Below are positions 16,806 through 26,441 of a DNA stretch of 64,000 bases, piece after piece. The position numbers and the translations under genes are program-made. Source of the stretch: Vreelandella zhuhanensis. GTDB taxonomy: Bacteria > Pseudomonadota > Gammaproteobacteria > Pseudomonadales > Halomonadaceae. Each line of letters starts with the position of its first letter. Position 1 is the stretch's first letter. The stretch covers positions 1 to 64,000 of the forward strand of contig NZ_WTKP01000006.1 of the NCBI RefSeq assembly GCF_009793355.1. Reading direction: 5' to 3'. Under the pieces are notes generated by a model. The model was not told where the DNA came from and did not search any database. It saw only the letters and a program-made list of their open reading frames with translations.

Positions 16806-18074
16806 TCAGTTTTGGGATAGGCGTGGAAGAGTGACTTCCGTCAAGGTGCCGCCCTCAGGGTGGTTATACAAGCTGACCCCGCCCCCAAGACGATTGATAG
16901 TGGCATGGGTAAGAAATAACCCGATGCCCATGCCTTTGCTTTTCGTGGAAATGAAAGTTTCCCCGAGTTGATCGGCAATGGACATGGCCACGCCCGGCCC
17001 GTGGTCACGGATATCAATGACTACTTTACTCTCATTCCAGTCCAGGCGGATGAAGATACTGTCTGGATTGGCATCGGCGGCATTGTTGAGCAAGTTGGTC
17101 AATGCCTGGTCCAGGGTCGTGTCGACGGCTATCCAGGGGCGCCCTCGATGCTCAGCGATTTCGAAACGATGGCTGACATCCGGACGCAACACCAGCCAGC
17201 GTTGAACCACGGCGGCCAGCCAATATTCTGCATCCAGGACTTCCGGCTCCGCCATCTTGCGGCGATCGGCTTGGGCGACCAGATGTTGCAAGCGCGATTT
17301 ACAAATATCCACTTGCTGGCGAAGCAATGAAATATCCTGGGCCAGTACAGAATCTTTCTCGGCATCATGCTGCATTTCATTGAGCAGTACCGCCATGGTG
17401 GAAAGCGGCGTGCCTAGCTCGTGAGCGGTACCTGCGGCTTGCGTGGCGACGGCAAGCACCTGTTCGTTACGCAAGGCGGCTTCACGCGTCCGTGAAAGCG
17501 CCTGGTCGCGGTTGCGCAAGGCATGGGCCATCTTGTAGATAAAAAAGGTCACCAACCCAGCGGAAAGGCCGAAATTGATCCACATGCCGAGTATATGCAG
17601 ACTCAACGGTGTCTCGGTATTAAGCTGAGCCAGTTGCGGGATCGGCTGGTAGTGGAACATCAAGAACGTATAAGCGGCCATTGCCATGGCCGCGATGATC
17701 CAGGCATGGCGCCAGGGGAGCGTAGCCGCCGCAATGGTGATAGGCACCAGGTAATAAGTGATGAACGGGTTGGTCGAGCCACCTGTAAAGTAAAATACCA
17801 GGGATAGGCCGACGATGTCGGCCAGCAAGTGAGCCAGGTATTCTGCATGGGTGACTGCCTTGGGTCGGCCGAGGCGCCACCAGGTAAGCATATTGAGAAG
17901 CCCCATGGCGATCACCACGCTCACCACGGCGGTGACGTGCAACTCAAATGCCAGTAACTCGACGCCCACGATAATGGCAACAAGAAAACCGGTCCAGGTG
18001 ATGCCGCGTACAATGGTAAGTCTGACCAGGTTTCGACTAGGCGTAGACAGGGGAAGAGGTAAAGCGGCAAGCAT
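16806..18074 (-). CDS. regB: Redox sensor histidine kinase, RegB/PrrB/RoxS family
   Basis: 422-residue membrane kinase with six predicted transmembrane segments in residues 15-180. The quinone-binding motif GGSTNPF is at 98-104. The H-box is AAGTAHELGTPLSTMA with phosphorylated H218, and the redox-active cysteine C258 lies in QQVDICKSRL, exactly 40 residues after the histidine, as in Rhodobacter RegB (H225/C265). Kinase boxes N (LTNLLNNAADANP), G1 (DHGPG) and G2 (KGMGIGLFL) are intact. It senses quinone redox state and phosphorylates RegA. The start is eight bases after a small membrane-protein gene, so these are probably co-transcribed. Confidence 0.93.
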   Translation of the reverse strand: MLAALPLPLSTPSRNLVRLTIVRGITWTGFLVAIIVGVELLAFELHVTAVVSVVIAMGLLNMLTWWRLGRPKAVTHAEYLAHLLADIVGLSLVFYFTGGSTNPFITYYLVPITIAAATLPWRHAWIIAAMAMAAYTFLMFHYQPIPQLAQLNTETPLSLHILGMWINFGLSAGLVTFFIYKMAHALRNRDQALSRTREAALRNEQVLAVATQAAGTAHELGTPLSTMAVLLNEMQHDAEKDSVLAQDISLLRQQVDICKSRLQHLVAQADRRKMAEPEVLDAEYWLAAVVQRWLVLRPDVSHRFEIAEHRGRPWIAVDTTLDQALTNLLNNAADANPDSIFIRLDWNESKVVIDIRDHGPGVAMSIADQLGETFISTKSKGMGIGLFLTHATINRLGGGVSLYNHPEGGTLTEVTLPRLSQN

Positions 18075-18082
18075 GATTGTCG

Positions 18083-18508
18083 TTACCTGCTGGTTGACTT
18101 CAATTCATTGATGATAAATTTAATAAACAATGTCATCACAAAAACAAGCCAGCCGGCGGTGGCCAATATATTGAACAGCAGGATTTTCGGCGGCACCCAG
18201 GTATTGCCGAGTAACGCTTCAAGCAGAACATGCAGAAACAAGGTTAAAAGCAAGGGAAGGGCGAGGATATGCATCCACATGTCAGTGCGTCGCTTGCGCA
18301 CATGGTAGCGGCGCAACAATATTCGTAATGGACGATGTGCCCAGCAGACCAGAATAAGCGCACCCACTATCGACATGGCGGCAAGCGAAAATTCAGGGCT
18401 GCCCCGGGAAACCGAAAAGCTTATCGACCAGGCAAGACTAAGCCAGATCAACCCTTCAATACTTGCGGCCAGGTCGGCAAAACGGCGCACCTTGGGCATA
18501 GTTCTCAT
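18083..18508 (-). CDS. Small membrane protein upstream of regB, function unknown
   Basis: I do not recognise this protein. It has 141 residues with four likely transmembrane segments (LIWLSLAWSISFSV; FSLAAMSIVGALILVCW; MHILALPLLLTLFLHVLLEALL; ILLFNILATAGWLVFVMTLFIKFI), separated by arginine-rich loops (RPLRILLRRYHVRKRR) and ending in a basic tail. The start at ATG 18508 is preceded closely by AGGA; ATG 18499 is equally possible. It is followed after eight bases by regB, so it may be a partner or accessory of the RegBA system; this rests on position only. pyrC is divergent. Confidence 0.7.
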   Translation of the reverse strand: MRTMPKVRRFADLAASIEGLIWLSLAWSISFSVSRGSPEFSLAAMSIVGALILVCWAHRPLRILLRRYHVRKRRTDMWMHILALPLLLTLFLHVLLEALLGNTWVPPKILLFNILATAGWLVFVMTLFIKFIINELKSTSR

Positions 18509-18643
18509 TTTCCTGTGATGACATTTGCAGCGGCATGATACGTCAATTGACACTCAGTTGTCGGCGGCTGTGCTCACTTGATTTATCCTGTGGGGAGATT
18601 GGTTATACTGGCAGTCTTATTTACCTTCAGCACAGGATCTCAC

Positions 18644-19684
18644 GTGGACTCGATTACTTTGACGCGCCCGGACGATTGGCATTTACACCTTCGAGATGAC
18701 GCGGCCTTGGCGTCGGTAGTGGGGCATACGGCTGCTCAGATGGGGCGGGCCATCATCATGCCCAATCTCAACCCTCCGGTCACCACCACCGAACAGGCGA
18801 TGGCATATCGTCAGCGGATTGTAGATGCATTGCCTGCAGGGGCCGGATTTGAACCCTTGATGACGCTGTATCTCACCGATACCACCACCCCAGAAGAGAT
18901 CGAACGCGCAGTGGCGAGCCCGCATGTGCATGCTGTCAAACTGTATCCGGCAGGCGCCACCACCAATTCAGCGTCGGGAGTGACGGACCTGCGCCATTGC
19001 GATGCAGCAATTGCAGCCATGGCGCGCCTGGGCTTGCCGTTGCTGGTGCATGGTGAGGTGACGGATGCCGATATTGATATCTTTGACCGAGAAGCCGCCT
19101 TTATCGAGCGCGTCATGAAGCCGCTGATGGAGCGTCACCCCACGCTCAAGGTGGTCTTCGAGCATATCACGACCCGTCAGGCGGCCGAGTTTGTGAGCGA
19201 GGCTCCTGCCAATGTCGCTGCCACCATTACCGCACATCATTTGTTATTCAACCGCAATCACATGCTGGTAGGCGGGATAAGGCCGCATTATTACTGCTTG
19301 CCCATTCTCAAGCGTGAGCAGCATCGTCAGGCGTTGTTGGCAGCGATTGCCTCCGGCAGCAGCAAGTTCTTTCTGGGAACCGATAGCGCGCCCCATGCGC
19401 AGGGTGACAAGGAAGCGAGTTGTGGTTGTGCGGGGGCCTATACAGCACCGGCAGCACTCGAGTTGTATGCCATGGCATTTGAACAAGTGAATGCGCTGGA
19501 TAAACTCGAAGGATTCGCCAGCCATCACGGCCCGGATTTCTACGGCTTGCCACGCAATACAGGGCAGGTAGTCTTGAAGCGGGAAAGCTGGACGTTGCCT
19601 GAGAGCTATGCGTATGCCGAAGGTCAACGCATCGTGCCACTGCAGGCAGGCCAGGCATTGGCCTGGAGATTGCAGGCGCAATAA
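18644..19684 (+). CDS. pyrC: Dihydroorotase
   Basis: 346-residue zinc enzyme closing carbamoyl-aspartate to dihydroorotate in pyrimidine synthesis (type II, E. coli PyrC-like). Metal and substrate motifs are [11 protein letters not shown] at the N terminus, carboxylated-lysine region [29 protein letters not shown], and GTDSAPH. The start is GTG 18644 ([15 protein letters not shown]), six bases after AGGA; the longer frame upstream codes for residues absent from the family. A TATACT box around 18605 could be its promoter. Monocistronic, with a strong terminator. Confidence 0.95.
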   Translation: MDSITLTRPDDWHLHLRDDAALASVVGHTAAQMGRAIIMPNLNPPVTTTEQAMAYRQRIVDALPAGAGFEPLMTLYLTDTTTPEEIERAVASPHVHAVKLYPAGATTNSASGVTDLRHCDAAIAAMARLGLPLLVHGEVTDADIDIFDREAAFIERVMKPLMERHPTLKVVFEHITTRQAAEFVSEAPANVAATITAHHLLFNRNHMLVGGIRPHYYCLPILKREQHRQALLAAIASGSSKFFLGTDSAPHAQGDKEASCGCAGAYTAPAALELYAMAFEQVNALDKLEGFASHHGPDFYGLPRNTGQVVLKRESWTLPESYAYAEGQRIVPLQAGQALAWRLQAQ

Positions 19685-19707
19685 AGCAAAACTAGGTGCA
19701 GTCCGTC

Positions 19708-19743
19708 AAAAGGGGATGAGACATGGTCTCATCCCCTTTTTTC
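19708..19743. terminator. Strong bidirectional terminator between pyrC and mtnN
   Basis: A near-perfect stem of about 15 pairs, AAAAGGGGATGAGAC with GTCTCATCCCCTTTT, around an ATG loop, with T-runs for both directions. It lies between the two converging genes. Confidence 0.93.
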
Positions 19744-19784
19744 TAGATGCCATCTGAAGAACCGCTGATTATTGAGAGAAAACC

Positions 19785-20489
19785 TCAGGCTGAGAGACGC
19801 TGTAACATCACATCCACCATGCGAGAGGAATGATCGGCGGCAACGCTCAGGAACTGCTCGAAAGAAAGGTGGTTATCGCCGTCTCCCGGAATATCGGAAA
19901 GCGCTCGAATCACCACGAAAGGGCAGTCGAACATGAAGCAGGTTTGCGCGATGGCAGCAGCTTCCATTTCAACGGCGAGCATGTCGGGAAACTGGGCGCG
20001 CGTTGCCTCAACCCGAGCCGGGTCAGCCATGAAAGCATCGCCGGTGGCAATCAAACCTTCGCGCACCTGGACTTCGCCCAGGATATCGATGGCGCTTCTG
20101 GCCACGTTGATCAAGTTCGAATCCGCCGGGTAAGCGGCCGGCATGCCGGGTACCTGGCCGATTTCATAGCCGAAGACCACGGCATCCACATCATGGTGGC
20201 GCACTTCACTCGAGATGATGATATCGCCAATTTCAAGGTCGGTGGCGAATCCCCCGGCCGAGCCGGTGTTGATGATGGCATCAGGGCTGTGGCGTTCCAG
20301 AAGAAGCGCAGTGGCGACCGCGGCGTTAACTTTACCGATACCCGATTGCAGTACTACGATCTCCAGGCCATGGCGTGTGCCGACATGAAAAATCAGGCCG
20401 GCATGTTCATAGGTCTGCGAGTTTTCCAGCTGGCGGGCAAGCTGTTCCACTTCCTGCGCCATGGCGCCAATGATGCCAATGCGTTTCAC
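19785..20489 (-). CDS. mtnN: 5'-methylthioadenosine/S-adenosylhomocysteine nucleosidase
   Basis: 234-residue nucleosidase (Pfs) that removes adenine from SAH, MTA and 5'-deoxyadenosine. It has KRIGIIGAMAQEVEQL at the N terminus with E13, the base/ribose pocket VEMEAAAIAQTC, and catalytic D in RALSDIPGD. The start is GTG 20489, preceded by GGGAGAG; 56 in-frame codons upstream overlap luxS and are not family-like. It lies 28 bases after luxS on the same strand: MtnN makes S-ribosylhomocysteine, the LuxS substrate. The longer antisense frame over this gene is a shadow. Confidence 0.95.
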   Translation of the reverse strand: MKRIGIIGAMAQEVEQLARQLENSQTYEHAGLIFHVGTRHGLEIVVLQSGIGKVNAAVATALLLERHSPDAIINTGSAGGFATDLEIGDIIISSEVRHHDVDAVVFGYEIGQVPGMPAAYPADSNLINVARSAIDILGEVQVREGLIATGDAFMADPARVEATRAQFPDMLAVEMEAAAIAQTCFMFDCPFVVIRALSDIPGDGDNHLSFEQFLSVAADHSSRMVDVMLQRLSA

Positions 20490-20517
20490 CTTTCTCTCCC
20501 TTCCCAGGTAGTTGCCC

Positions 20518-20985
20518 TCAGGCAAAGACATTTTTCCATTCATTACGCCCGGCGAGAAACTCGCGAGCAATCGCTTTGGCGCCTTCCAGGCTGTGGCTTG
20601 CGGCCCAGCCACACTGCATTTCGTTACATGCCGGCACCTCTTCCGCCTCAAGGACATCGTTCAATGTCTTTTCCAGCAGATTGAGAGTGTCGTCATAATC
20701 GTCATGGTTGATCAATGAGACGTAGAAGCCGGTCTGACAGCCCATTGGGCTGATATCCACCACTTTATCGGTATGGTTGCGAGACAGCTCCGCAAGCAGA
20801 TGCTCCAGGGAGTGCAGTGCTGGCATGTCCATGTGGGCCTTGTTGGGCTGACAGATACGCATGTCGTATTTGTAAATTTCGTCACCATGCTGACCGGCCT
20901 TGACGCCGGCAAGGCGCACATAGGGCGCCTTGACCTTGGTGTGATCCAGGTTGAAGCTTTCCACATTCATCTGTTTATCGGTCAT
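20518..20985 (-). CDS. luxS: S-ribosylhomocysteine lyase, AI-2 synthase
   Basis: 155-residue metalloenzyme splitting S-ribosylhomocysteine into homocysteine and DPD, the precursor of autoinducer-2. Metal ligands H58 and H62 (HSLEHLLAE) and C125 (EMQCGW), and catalytic C83 ([10 protein letters not shown]) are all present; the N terminus has the family [14 protein letters not shown]. It sits directly upstream of mtnN, giving a compact activated methyl cycle unit, with folD a further 55 bases upstream on the same strand. No LuxPQ or Lsr-type AI-2 receptor is in the window, so a purely metabolic role is possible. Confidence 0.95.
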   Translation of the reverse strand: MTDKQMNVESFNLDHTKVKAPYVRLAGVKAGQHGDEIYKYDMRICQPNKAHMDMPALHSLEHLLAELSRNHTDKVVDISPMGCQTGFYVSLINHDDYDDTLNLLEKTLNDVLEAEEVPACNEMQCGWAASHSLEGAKAIAREFLAGRNEWKNVFA

Positions 20986-21040
20986 CAGAATTCTCCGTCA
21001 GAGTGAGCGGCCGCCTTTGTGCAGACCACAAAGTCACAGC

Positions 21041-21907
21041 TTAGCCCTGTTGCATGGCGTCGTGGTCTTCTGCCGCATATAAGGTGTTTTCCAGCAGTGT
21101 CGCCACCGTCATGGGACCTACGCCTCCGGGGACCGGGGTAATGAACCCGGCACGCTGAGAGGCCTGCTCGAAATCCAGGTCCCCTTTGAGTGAGCCGTCT
21201 GCGCCGCGATTGATGCCCACATCGATGACGATAGCCCCCGGCTTGATCCATTCGCCTTTGACAATCCCGGGTTTGCCTACGGCCACCACGACTAGGTCCG
21301 CCCGAGCGACATGGGCTTCGAGGTTGCGCGTGAAACGATGACAGACAGTCGTGGTGCAGCCGGCTAGCATCAGCTCCAGTGCCATGGGGCGGCCGACAAT
21401 ATTTGAGGCACCGACTACCGTGGCATCCAGACCGCGCACAGCAATATCGCTTCTTTCAAGGAGGGTCATGATGCCCTTGGGGGTACAGGGGCGCAAGGCG
21501 GGCATCCGTTGAGCCAGGCGGCCCAGATTATACGGATGAAACCCATCGACATCCTTGTGGGGCAATATGCGCTCGAGGATCGAGCTTGCCTCGAGATGCG
21601 GCGGCAGAGGTAGTTGTACCAGAATGCCGTCTACGGCGGGGTCGGCATTGAGTTGATCAATCAGCGCTTCAAGCTCATGTTGCGTCGTAGTTTCAGGCAG
21701 GGCGTGTTGAAAGGAATGAATGCCGGCTTGTTCGCAGGCGCGATGCTTGGTGTTGACGTATACCTGAGAGGCAGGGTCACCGCCGACAAGTACCACTGCC
21801 AAACCAGGAGTTCTGGCACCTGCCATACGGCGCGAGCGTATCTTCTCGGCAACCTGTTGGCGGACTTGGGCGGCAATGGCTTTGCCATCGATAAGCTGGG
21901 CGGTCAT
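21041..21907 (-). CDS. folD: Bifunctional methylenetetrahydrofolate dehydrogenase / methenyltetrahydrofolate cyclohydrolase
   Basis: 288-residue cytosolic enzyme interconverting 5,10-methylene-THF and 10-formyl-THF with NADP. Characteristic motifs are [14 protein letters not shown] with the catalytic lysine, [23 protein letters not shown], the nucleotide loop [17 protein letters not shown], and the C-terminal [19 protein letters not shown]. It lies upstream of luxS-mtnN on the same strand and diverges from the tRNA cluster, a placement also found in Pseudomonas, where folD precedes tRNAs and tig. Confidence 0.96.
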   Translation of the reverse strand: MTAQLIDGKAIAAQVRQQVAEKIRSRRMAGARTPGLAVVLVGGDPASQVYVNTKHRACEQAGIHSFQHALPETTTQHELEALIDQLNADPAVDGILVQLPLPPHLEASSILERILPHKDVDGFHPYNLGRLAQRMPALRPCTPKGIMTLLERSDIAVRGLDATVVGASNIVGRPMALELMLAGCTTTVCHRFTRNLEAHVARADLVVVAVGKPGIVKGEWIKPGAIVIDVGINRGADGSLKGDLDFEQASQRAGFITPVPGGVGPMTVATLLENTLYAAEDHDAMQQG

Positions 21908-22020
21908 TAAGTCTTTTCCCCGTGACAGGACATGGTGTCTTGAAGCCGAATGCTACGGGCAATTTTCGCATGCAACGGCCTTAACTCAAAGCATCTAGAA
22001 AATAGCCACGCCATTGGCGC

Positions 22021-22048
22021 TTGACTCTAGAGGAGAAATCCGTAATAT
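22021..22048 (+). promoter_or_regulatory. Sigma-70-type promoter of the tRNA cluster
   Basis: TTGACT at 22021-22026 and TAATAT at 22043-22048 are separated by 16 bases. A GC-rich stretch (GCCTCGCC) follows, resembling the discriminator of growth-rate-controlled stable-RNA promoters. The first tRNA starts about 48 bases downstream. Confidence 0.6.
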
Positions 22049-22096
22049 ATGCCTCGCCTGAGCCAAGCAGCGTAGCCGGCTCAGGCAAGAAGATGT

Positions 22097-22173
22097 CGGG
22101 ATGTAGCGCAGCCTGGTAGCGCGCCTGCTTTGGGAGCAGGATGTCGGGGGTTCGAATCCCTCCATCCCGACCA
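22097..22173 (+). tRNA. tRNA-Pro (anticodon TGG), CCA encoded
   Basis: Acceptor stem CGGGATG / CATCCCG, D-arm with GCGCAGCCTGGTAGCGC, anticodon arm CCTGCTTTGGGAGCAGG with anticodon TGG, T-arm GGGGGTTCGAATCCCTC, discriminator A and encoded CCA. First of four tRNA genes read in the same direction. Confidence 0.96.
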
Positions 22174-22248
22174 CTACTGACAGAAAATCTGATAGATAAA
22201 TGTTTTCTGGAAGTTTCGGTTGTGGTCAGGTGCTCATCACCATCAAGT

Positions 22249-22325
22249 GCGCCCATAGCTCAACCGGATAGAGCAACGGCCTTCTAAGCCGTAGGTTGCA
22301 GGTTCGATTCCTGCTGGGCGCGCCA
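22249..22325 (+). tRNA. tRNA-Arg (anticodon TCT), CCA encoded
   Basis: Acceptor GCGCCCA / TGGGCGC, D-arm AGCTCAACCGGATAGAGC, anticodon arm CGGCCTTCTAAGCCG with TCT, T-arm GCAGGTTCGATTCCTGC, discriminator G and CCA. The anticodon reads AGA/AGG codons. Confidence 0.96.
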
Positions 22326-22456
22326 TCAATATTTGCTCATTGATAGCTCATCGGTTTCAGACCGCAGCTCAGTAACGGGAATAACCTATAAAGCGCTCTT
22401 GTCGCTTGATAGGCGGATTAAAGAAAGATCGCCATAGATGTGAGAATCATTGCAAT

Positions 22457-22532
22457 GGTGGGTGTAGCTCAGTGGTAGAGCCCCGGATTGTGACTCCGGT
22501 GGTCGTGGGTTCGAACCCCATCATCCACCCCA
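22457..22532 (+). tRNA. tRNA-His (anticodon GTG), copy 1
   Basis: It has the extra G-1 opposite discriminator C that marks tRNA-His, acceptor GTGGGTG / CATCCAC, anticodon arm CCGGATTGTGACTCCGG with GTG, T-arm GTGGGTTCGAACCCCAT, and encoded CCA. The D-loop reads CAGTGGTAG. A second, nearly identical copy follows 60 bases downstream. Confidence 0.96.
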
Positions 22533-22592
22533 TGTTGCAACCTTGTTTGCAAGCAATATTTTTTACAGCTACGCGATAAAGCTTCAGGTAAT

Positions 22593-22668
22593 GGTGGGTG
22601 TAGCTCAGCGGTAGAGCCCCGGATTGTGACTCCGGTGGTCGTGGGTTCGAACCCCATCATCCACCCCA
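22593..22668 (+). tRNA. tRNA-His (anticodon GTG), copy 2
   Basis: Identical to the upstream tRNA-His except for one D-loop base (CAGCGGTAG instead of CAGTGGTAG). G-1, anticodon GTG and the CCA end are intact. It looks like a recent tandem duplication. No obvious terminator follows. Confidence 0.96.
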
Positions 22669-22979
22669 TTTGCCTCGAATGCTGAATATTTATGTCATCT
22701 CCCTTCTTGTTCTTCCTCTCCGTTAGTCTATCTCCTGTATAATGCAGCGCTTGCTTGCGGCATTTTTACGCATGGCCTGTGCATTGCCTTTGTGATTTCT
22801 ATATCCTGATCACACAAAGCAATAGTCTGGGTAATTGATACTGATCTTCCCTTGAAATAACCCATATTGCCCCCATCTTGCGAGCATGGCGCTTGCCAGC
22901 ATGCGTCAAGATTCTTAAAATTGCTCTCTTGAGCTTATTCAATGCAATCAACATAACGCCAGCCGGTAGAGGACAATTC
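22669..22979 (+). promoter_or_regulatory. Leader of tig with a consensus -10 box
   Basis: About 310 bases between tRNA-His and tig without a credible gene. A perfect TATAAT lies at 22738-22743; no good -35 hexamer is found at the normal distance, so the promoter call is tentative. An in-frame extension upstream of tig exists but is not protein-like. Confidence 0.45.
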
Positions 22980-24335
22980 ATGCAAGTTTCCGTCGAGACG
23001 ACCTCCCAGATTGAACGCCGTATCACTGTCCAGGTTCCGGCAGCAGAAATCGATGAAGCCGTCAACACCCGCTTGAAAGACACTGCGAAAAACGTTCGCT
23101 TGAATGGTTTCCGCCAAGGTAGGGTGCCGATGGCAGTGGTGCGTCAGCGCTACGGTCATGACGTGCGCAATGAAGTCGTGGGCGAAGTAATGCGTGAGCG
23201 TTATGTGAGTGCCATTACCGACGAAGGGTTGAACCCCGCTGGCTATCCGCAAATCGAAGCAAATGTTAACGAAGCGGGTAAAGATCTTGAGTTCGTGGCG
23301 ACGATGGAGGTCTACCCCGTCGTGGAACTGGCTTCGATCGAAGGTGTCGAAGTGGAACGCCCGGTAGTAGAAGTCACCGAGGCGGATGTCGATGAAATGA
23401 TTGAAACGCTGCGCAAGCAGAATGCTTCCTGGGAAGAAGTGAATCAGGCCGCCCAGGAAGGTGATCAAGTCACCATCGATTTCCAGGGTTTCATCGGCGA
23501 TGAGCCATTCGAGGGCGGTAGCGCCGAAAACCATGATTTGATACTGGGCTCGGGTAATTTCATTCCAGGCTTTGAAGAACAGTTGGTCGGCGCCAAGCCG
23601 GGTGATGAAAAAGAGATCACCGTGACGTTCCCTGAGGACTATCAGGCAGAGCAACTGGCAGGCAAAGAAGCCACCTTCAAGGTCAAGGTGCATAAAGTCA
23701 GCACCCAAGCCTTGCCGGAAATTGATCAGGAATTCATTCAGCGTTTTGGCGTGGATGACGGTGACAAGGAAAAATTCCGCGCTGAAATCAAGAAGAACAT
23801 GACCCGTGAGGCCTCTCAAGCGGTGGATAACCGAGTCAAGCAGCAAGTGCTTGATGCATTGAAGAAAGCCAACGAAATCCCGGTCCCCAGTTCGCTGGTA
23901 CAGCAAGAAGTCGACGGCATGAAGCGCCAAGCTGCCCAGCAGTTTGGTTTAGGCGAAGAATTCGACGTCACTCAGCTACCCAATGAGCTTTTTGAAGAGC
24001 AGGCCAAAGGGCGCGTTCAAGTAGGCTTGTTGCTGGCGGAAGTAATCAAGATCAACGAGCTTGATGCTGACGATGAAGCCATCAAGGCCAAGGTGAAAGA
24101 GCTTGCCGAGCAGTATCAGGATCCCGAGGAAGTGGTCAATTACTACATGAATAACGACCAGCTAAAAACGCAGGTCAAATCCGCTATTCTTGAAGAAAAG
24201 GCCGTGGATAAACTGCTTGAGCAAGCTAGCCTCAAGGATGTTGAAATGTCTTATCAGCAAGCCTTGGCAGCGGCTCAGCAACAAGCTGAGCAGGACGAAG
24301 AAGCTGTTGAGGACGACGAGCAAGCCAGCGCCTGA
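22980..24335 (+). CDS. tig: Trigger factor, ribosome-associated chaperone and peptidyl-prolyl isomerase
   Basis: 451 residues in three parts: ribosome-binding N domain with the signature GFRQGRVPMAVVRQRYG near residue 45, an FKBP-type PPIase domain at about 160-245 (GDQVTIDFQGFIGDEPFEGG ... FIPGFEEQLVGAKPGDEKEI), and the C-terminal chaperone arms, ending in an acidic tail. It acts on nascent chains at the ribosome exit. The start is ATG 22980, preceded by AGAGGA; the longer frame starting at 22878 was rejected. It is the first gene of tig-clpP-clpX, conserved in gammaproteobacteria. Confidence 0.97.
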   Translation: MQVSVETTSQIERRITVQVPAAEIDEAVNTRLKDTAKNVRLNGFRQGRVPMAVVRQRYGHDVRNEVVGEVMRERYVSAITDEGLNPAGYPQIEANVNEAGKDLEFVATMEVYPVVELASIEGVEVERPVVEVTEADVDEMIETLRKQNASWEEVNQAAQEGDQVTIDFQGFIGDEPFEGGSAENHDLILGSGNFIPGFEEQLVGAKPGDEKEITVTFPEDYQAEQLAGKEATFKVKVHKVSTQALPEIDQEFIQRFGVDDGDKEKFRAEIKKNMTREASQAVDNRVKQQVLDALKKANEIPVPSSLVQQEVDGMKRQAAQQFGLGEEFDVTQLPNELFEEQAKGRVQVGLLLAEVIKINELDADDEAIKAKVKELAEQYQDPEEVVNYYMNNDQLKTQVKSAILEEKAVDKLLEQASLKDVEMSYQQALAAAQQQAEQDEEAVEDDEQASA

Positions 24336-24422
24336 TCCAGCTGTAACGAGATGGCGCACCTGGAGGTTAGATAAAGTCTCTGTGGGTGTGCCTTCCCCTT
24401 ATCGGACGCAAGGAATCACTGA

Positions 24423-25040
24423 ATGAGTGAGTTTGATATTCAAAATGCCGGTGGCCTAGTGCCCATGGTGGTCGAGCAGAGCGCCCGGGGTGAAAGAGCC
24501 TACGATATTTATTCACGTCTGCTCAAAGAGCGTGTCATCTTTCTCGTTGGGCCGGTCGAAGACTACATGGCCAACCTGATCGTGGCGCAGCTGCTCTTTC
24601 TGGAATCGGAAAACCCGGATAAGGACATCCACCTGTATATCAATTCGCCAGGTGGCGGCGTGACCGCAGGTATGGCCATTTACGATACCATGCAGTTCAT
24701 CAAGCCCGACGTTTCTACGGTATGTATCGGCCAGGCGGCCAGCATGGGTGCATTGTTGCTGGCAGGGGGTGCCCCCGAGAAGCGCTTCTGCCTGACGAAT
24801 TCACGCATGATGATTCATCAGCCTCTGGGCGGTTACCAAGGTCAGGCATCCGATATCGAAATTCATACCCGCGAAATTCTGGGTATTCGTGATCGCCTGA
24901 ACCAGATCCTGGCTCACCATACCGGCCAGGACATCGAGACTGTGTCACGTGACACGGATCGCGACAATTTCATGAGCGCGGAACAAGCCAGAGAGTATGG
25001 CTTGATAGATGCGGTACTGGATAAGCGACCCACATCCTGA
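24423..25040 (+). CDS. clpP: ATP-dependent Clp protease proteolytic subunit
   Basis: 205-residue serine protease subunit forming the tetradecameric barrel. The catalytic triad is S107 ([11 protein letters not shown]), H132 (MMIHQPLGG) and D181 ([10 protein letters not shown]), with spacing identical to E. coli. A short propeptide is expected to be removed before LVPMVVEQ. It follows tig by 87 bases and precedes clpX by 74, giving the usual ClpXP pair. Confidence 0.97.
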   Translation: MSEFDIQNAGGLVPMVVEQSARGERAYDIYSRLLKERVIFLVGPVEDYMANLIVAQLLFLESENPDKDIHLYINSPGGGVTAGMAIYDTMQFIKPDVSTVCIGQAASMGALLLAGGAPEKRFCLTNSRMMIHQPLGGYQGQASDIEIHTREILGIRDRLNQILAHHTGQDIETVSRDTDRDNFMSAEQAREYGLIDAVLDKRPTS

Positions 25041-25114
25041 TAGCGTGAGGAAACTCCGCTTTTCCAACCAGCTTTTTCGGTGGCGCAAGCCACCGCAGTG
25101 ACAGAGGTACGCGA

Positions 25115-26395
25115 ATGGCCGACGGCAAAGGCAAGGACGAAGGCGGCAAGCTGCTTTACTGCTCGTTCTGTGGCAAGAACCAGAACGAAGTGCGCAAGCT
25201 GATTGCAGGCCCGTCCGTGTATATCTGCGATGAGTGTGTCGACTTGTGTAATGACATCATTCGCGAGGAAGTTCTCGAAGCCGATGCCGAGAGCGATGAA
25301 GAGCGTCTGCCTACTCCTCGCGAGATACGCCATACACTAGACGACTACGTGATCGGTCAGGATCGCGCCAAGATGGTGCTGTCCGTGGCGGTCTACAATC
25401 ACTACAAACGGCTACGCAGTGGTGTCAAGGAAACTGATGTCGAGCTGGGTAAATCCAATATTCTCTTGATCGGCCCCACGGGCAGCGGCAAGACGTTATT
25501 GGCGGAAACAATGGCGCGTCTATTGAATGTGCCGTTTACCATTGCCGATGCCACTACCCTGACGGAAGCTGGGTATGTCGGCGAAGACGTCGAAAATATC
25601 ATTCAGAAGCTGTTGCAGAAGTGTGACTACGACGTCGAAAAAGCCGAGCGCGGTATCGTCTATATCGACGAAATCGACAAGATTTCACGCAAGTCGGACA
25701 ACCCCTCCATTACGCGTGACGTATCCGGGGAAGGGGTGCAGCAAGCGCTTCTCAAGCTTATCGAAGGCACGACCGCCTCCGTTCCGCCGCAAGGCGGCCG
25801 CAAGCACCCGCAGCAGGAGTTTGTCCAGGTCCATACGGGTAAAATCCTGTTTATTGTCGGCGGTGCCTTTGCCGGACTGGAAAAAGTCATCCGTGATCGC
25901 GCTGAGAAAGGTGGAATCGGTTTCAATGCCAGTGTTAAGAGCAAGGAATCTTCGCGGGGCGTGGGAGAGCTGTTGGCCGATGTCGAGCCGGATGATTTGG
26001 TCAAGTTTGGCCTGATTCCCGAGTTTGTCGGACGTCTGCCGGTGATTGCGACCTTGACGGAGTTGACCGAAGACGCCCTGGTGCAAATTCTGACGGAGCC
26101 CAAGAACTCCCTGATCAAGCAGTATGCCAAGTTGTTTGAGATGGAAGATGTGACGCTTGAGTTTCGTGAAGATGCCTTGCGTGCCGTAGCCATCAAGGCC
26201 ATGGAGCGCAAGACGGGAGCTCGTGGATTGCGCTCGATCCTCGAATCGGTATTGCTGGACACCATGTATGAAATTCCTTCACTGGAAGGTGTCAGCAAGG
26301 TAGTTATCGATGCCTCGGTCATTGCAGGGGAAAGTGAGCCGTTGTTGATGTATGCGCAGCAGGAAGAAGAGCGGGTTGACGGCACTGATGGCTGA
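25115..26395 (+). CDS. clpX: ATP-dependent Clp protease ATP-binding subunit ClpX
   Basis: 426-residue AAA+ unfoldase. The N-terminal C4 zinc finger uses C16, C19, C38 and C41 (YCSFCGK ... [10 protein letters not shown]). Walker A is GPTGSGKT, Walker B is YIDEIDKI, and the pore loop GYVGEDVE is intact. The [22 protein letters not shown] block and the C-terminal sensor region ([11 protein letters not shown]) are typical. It recognises ssrA-tagged and other substrates and feeds them to ClpP. A palindromic hairpin follows before lon. Confidence 0.97.
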   Translation: MADGKGKDEGGKLLYCSFCGKNQNEVRKLIAGPSVYICDECVDLCNDIIREEVLEADAESDEERLPTPREIRHTLDDYVIGQDRAKMVLSVAVYNHYKRLRSGVKETDVELGKSNILLIGPTGSGKTLLAETMARLLNVPFTIADATTLTEAGYVGEDVENIIQKLLQKCDYDVEKAERGIVYIDEIDKISRKSDNPSITRDVSGEGVQQALLKLIEGTTASVPPQGGRKHPQQEFVQVHTGKILFIVGGAFAGLEKVIRDRAEKGGIGFNASVKSKESSRGVGELLADVEPDDLVKFGLIPEFVGRLPVIATLTELTEDALVQILTEPKNSLIKQYAKLFEMEDVTLEFREDALRAVAIKAMERKTGARGLRSILESVLLDTMYEIPSLEGVSKVVIDASVIAGESEPLLMYAQQEEERVDGTDG

Positions 26396-26441
26396 AGCTG
26401 GTGTACTCAGTTCGGCCTAGCTTTAACCGCTTGTGCCATAT

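Noticed and set aside
19830..20684. 284-codon plus-strand frame over mtnN and luxS
   Set aside because: Spans two clear minus-strand genes and their intergenic region and shows no domain.
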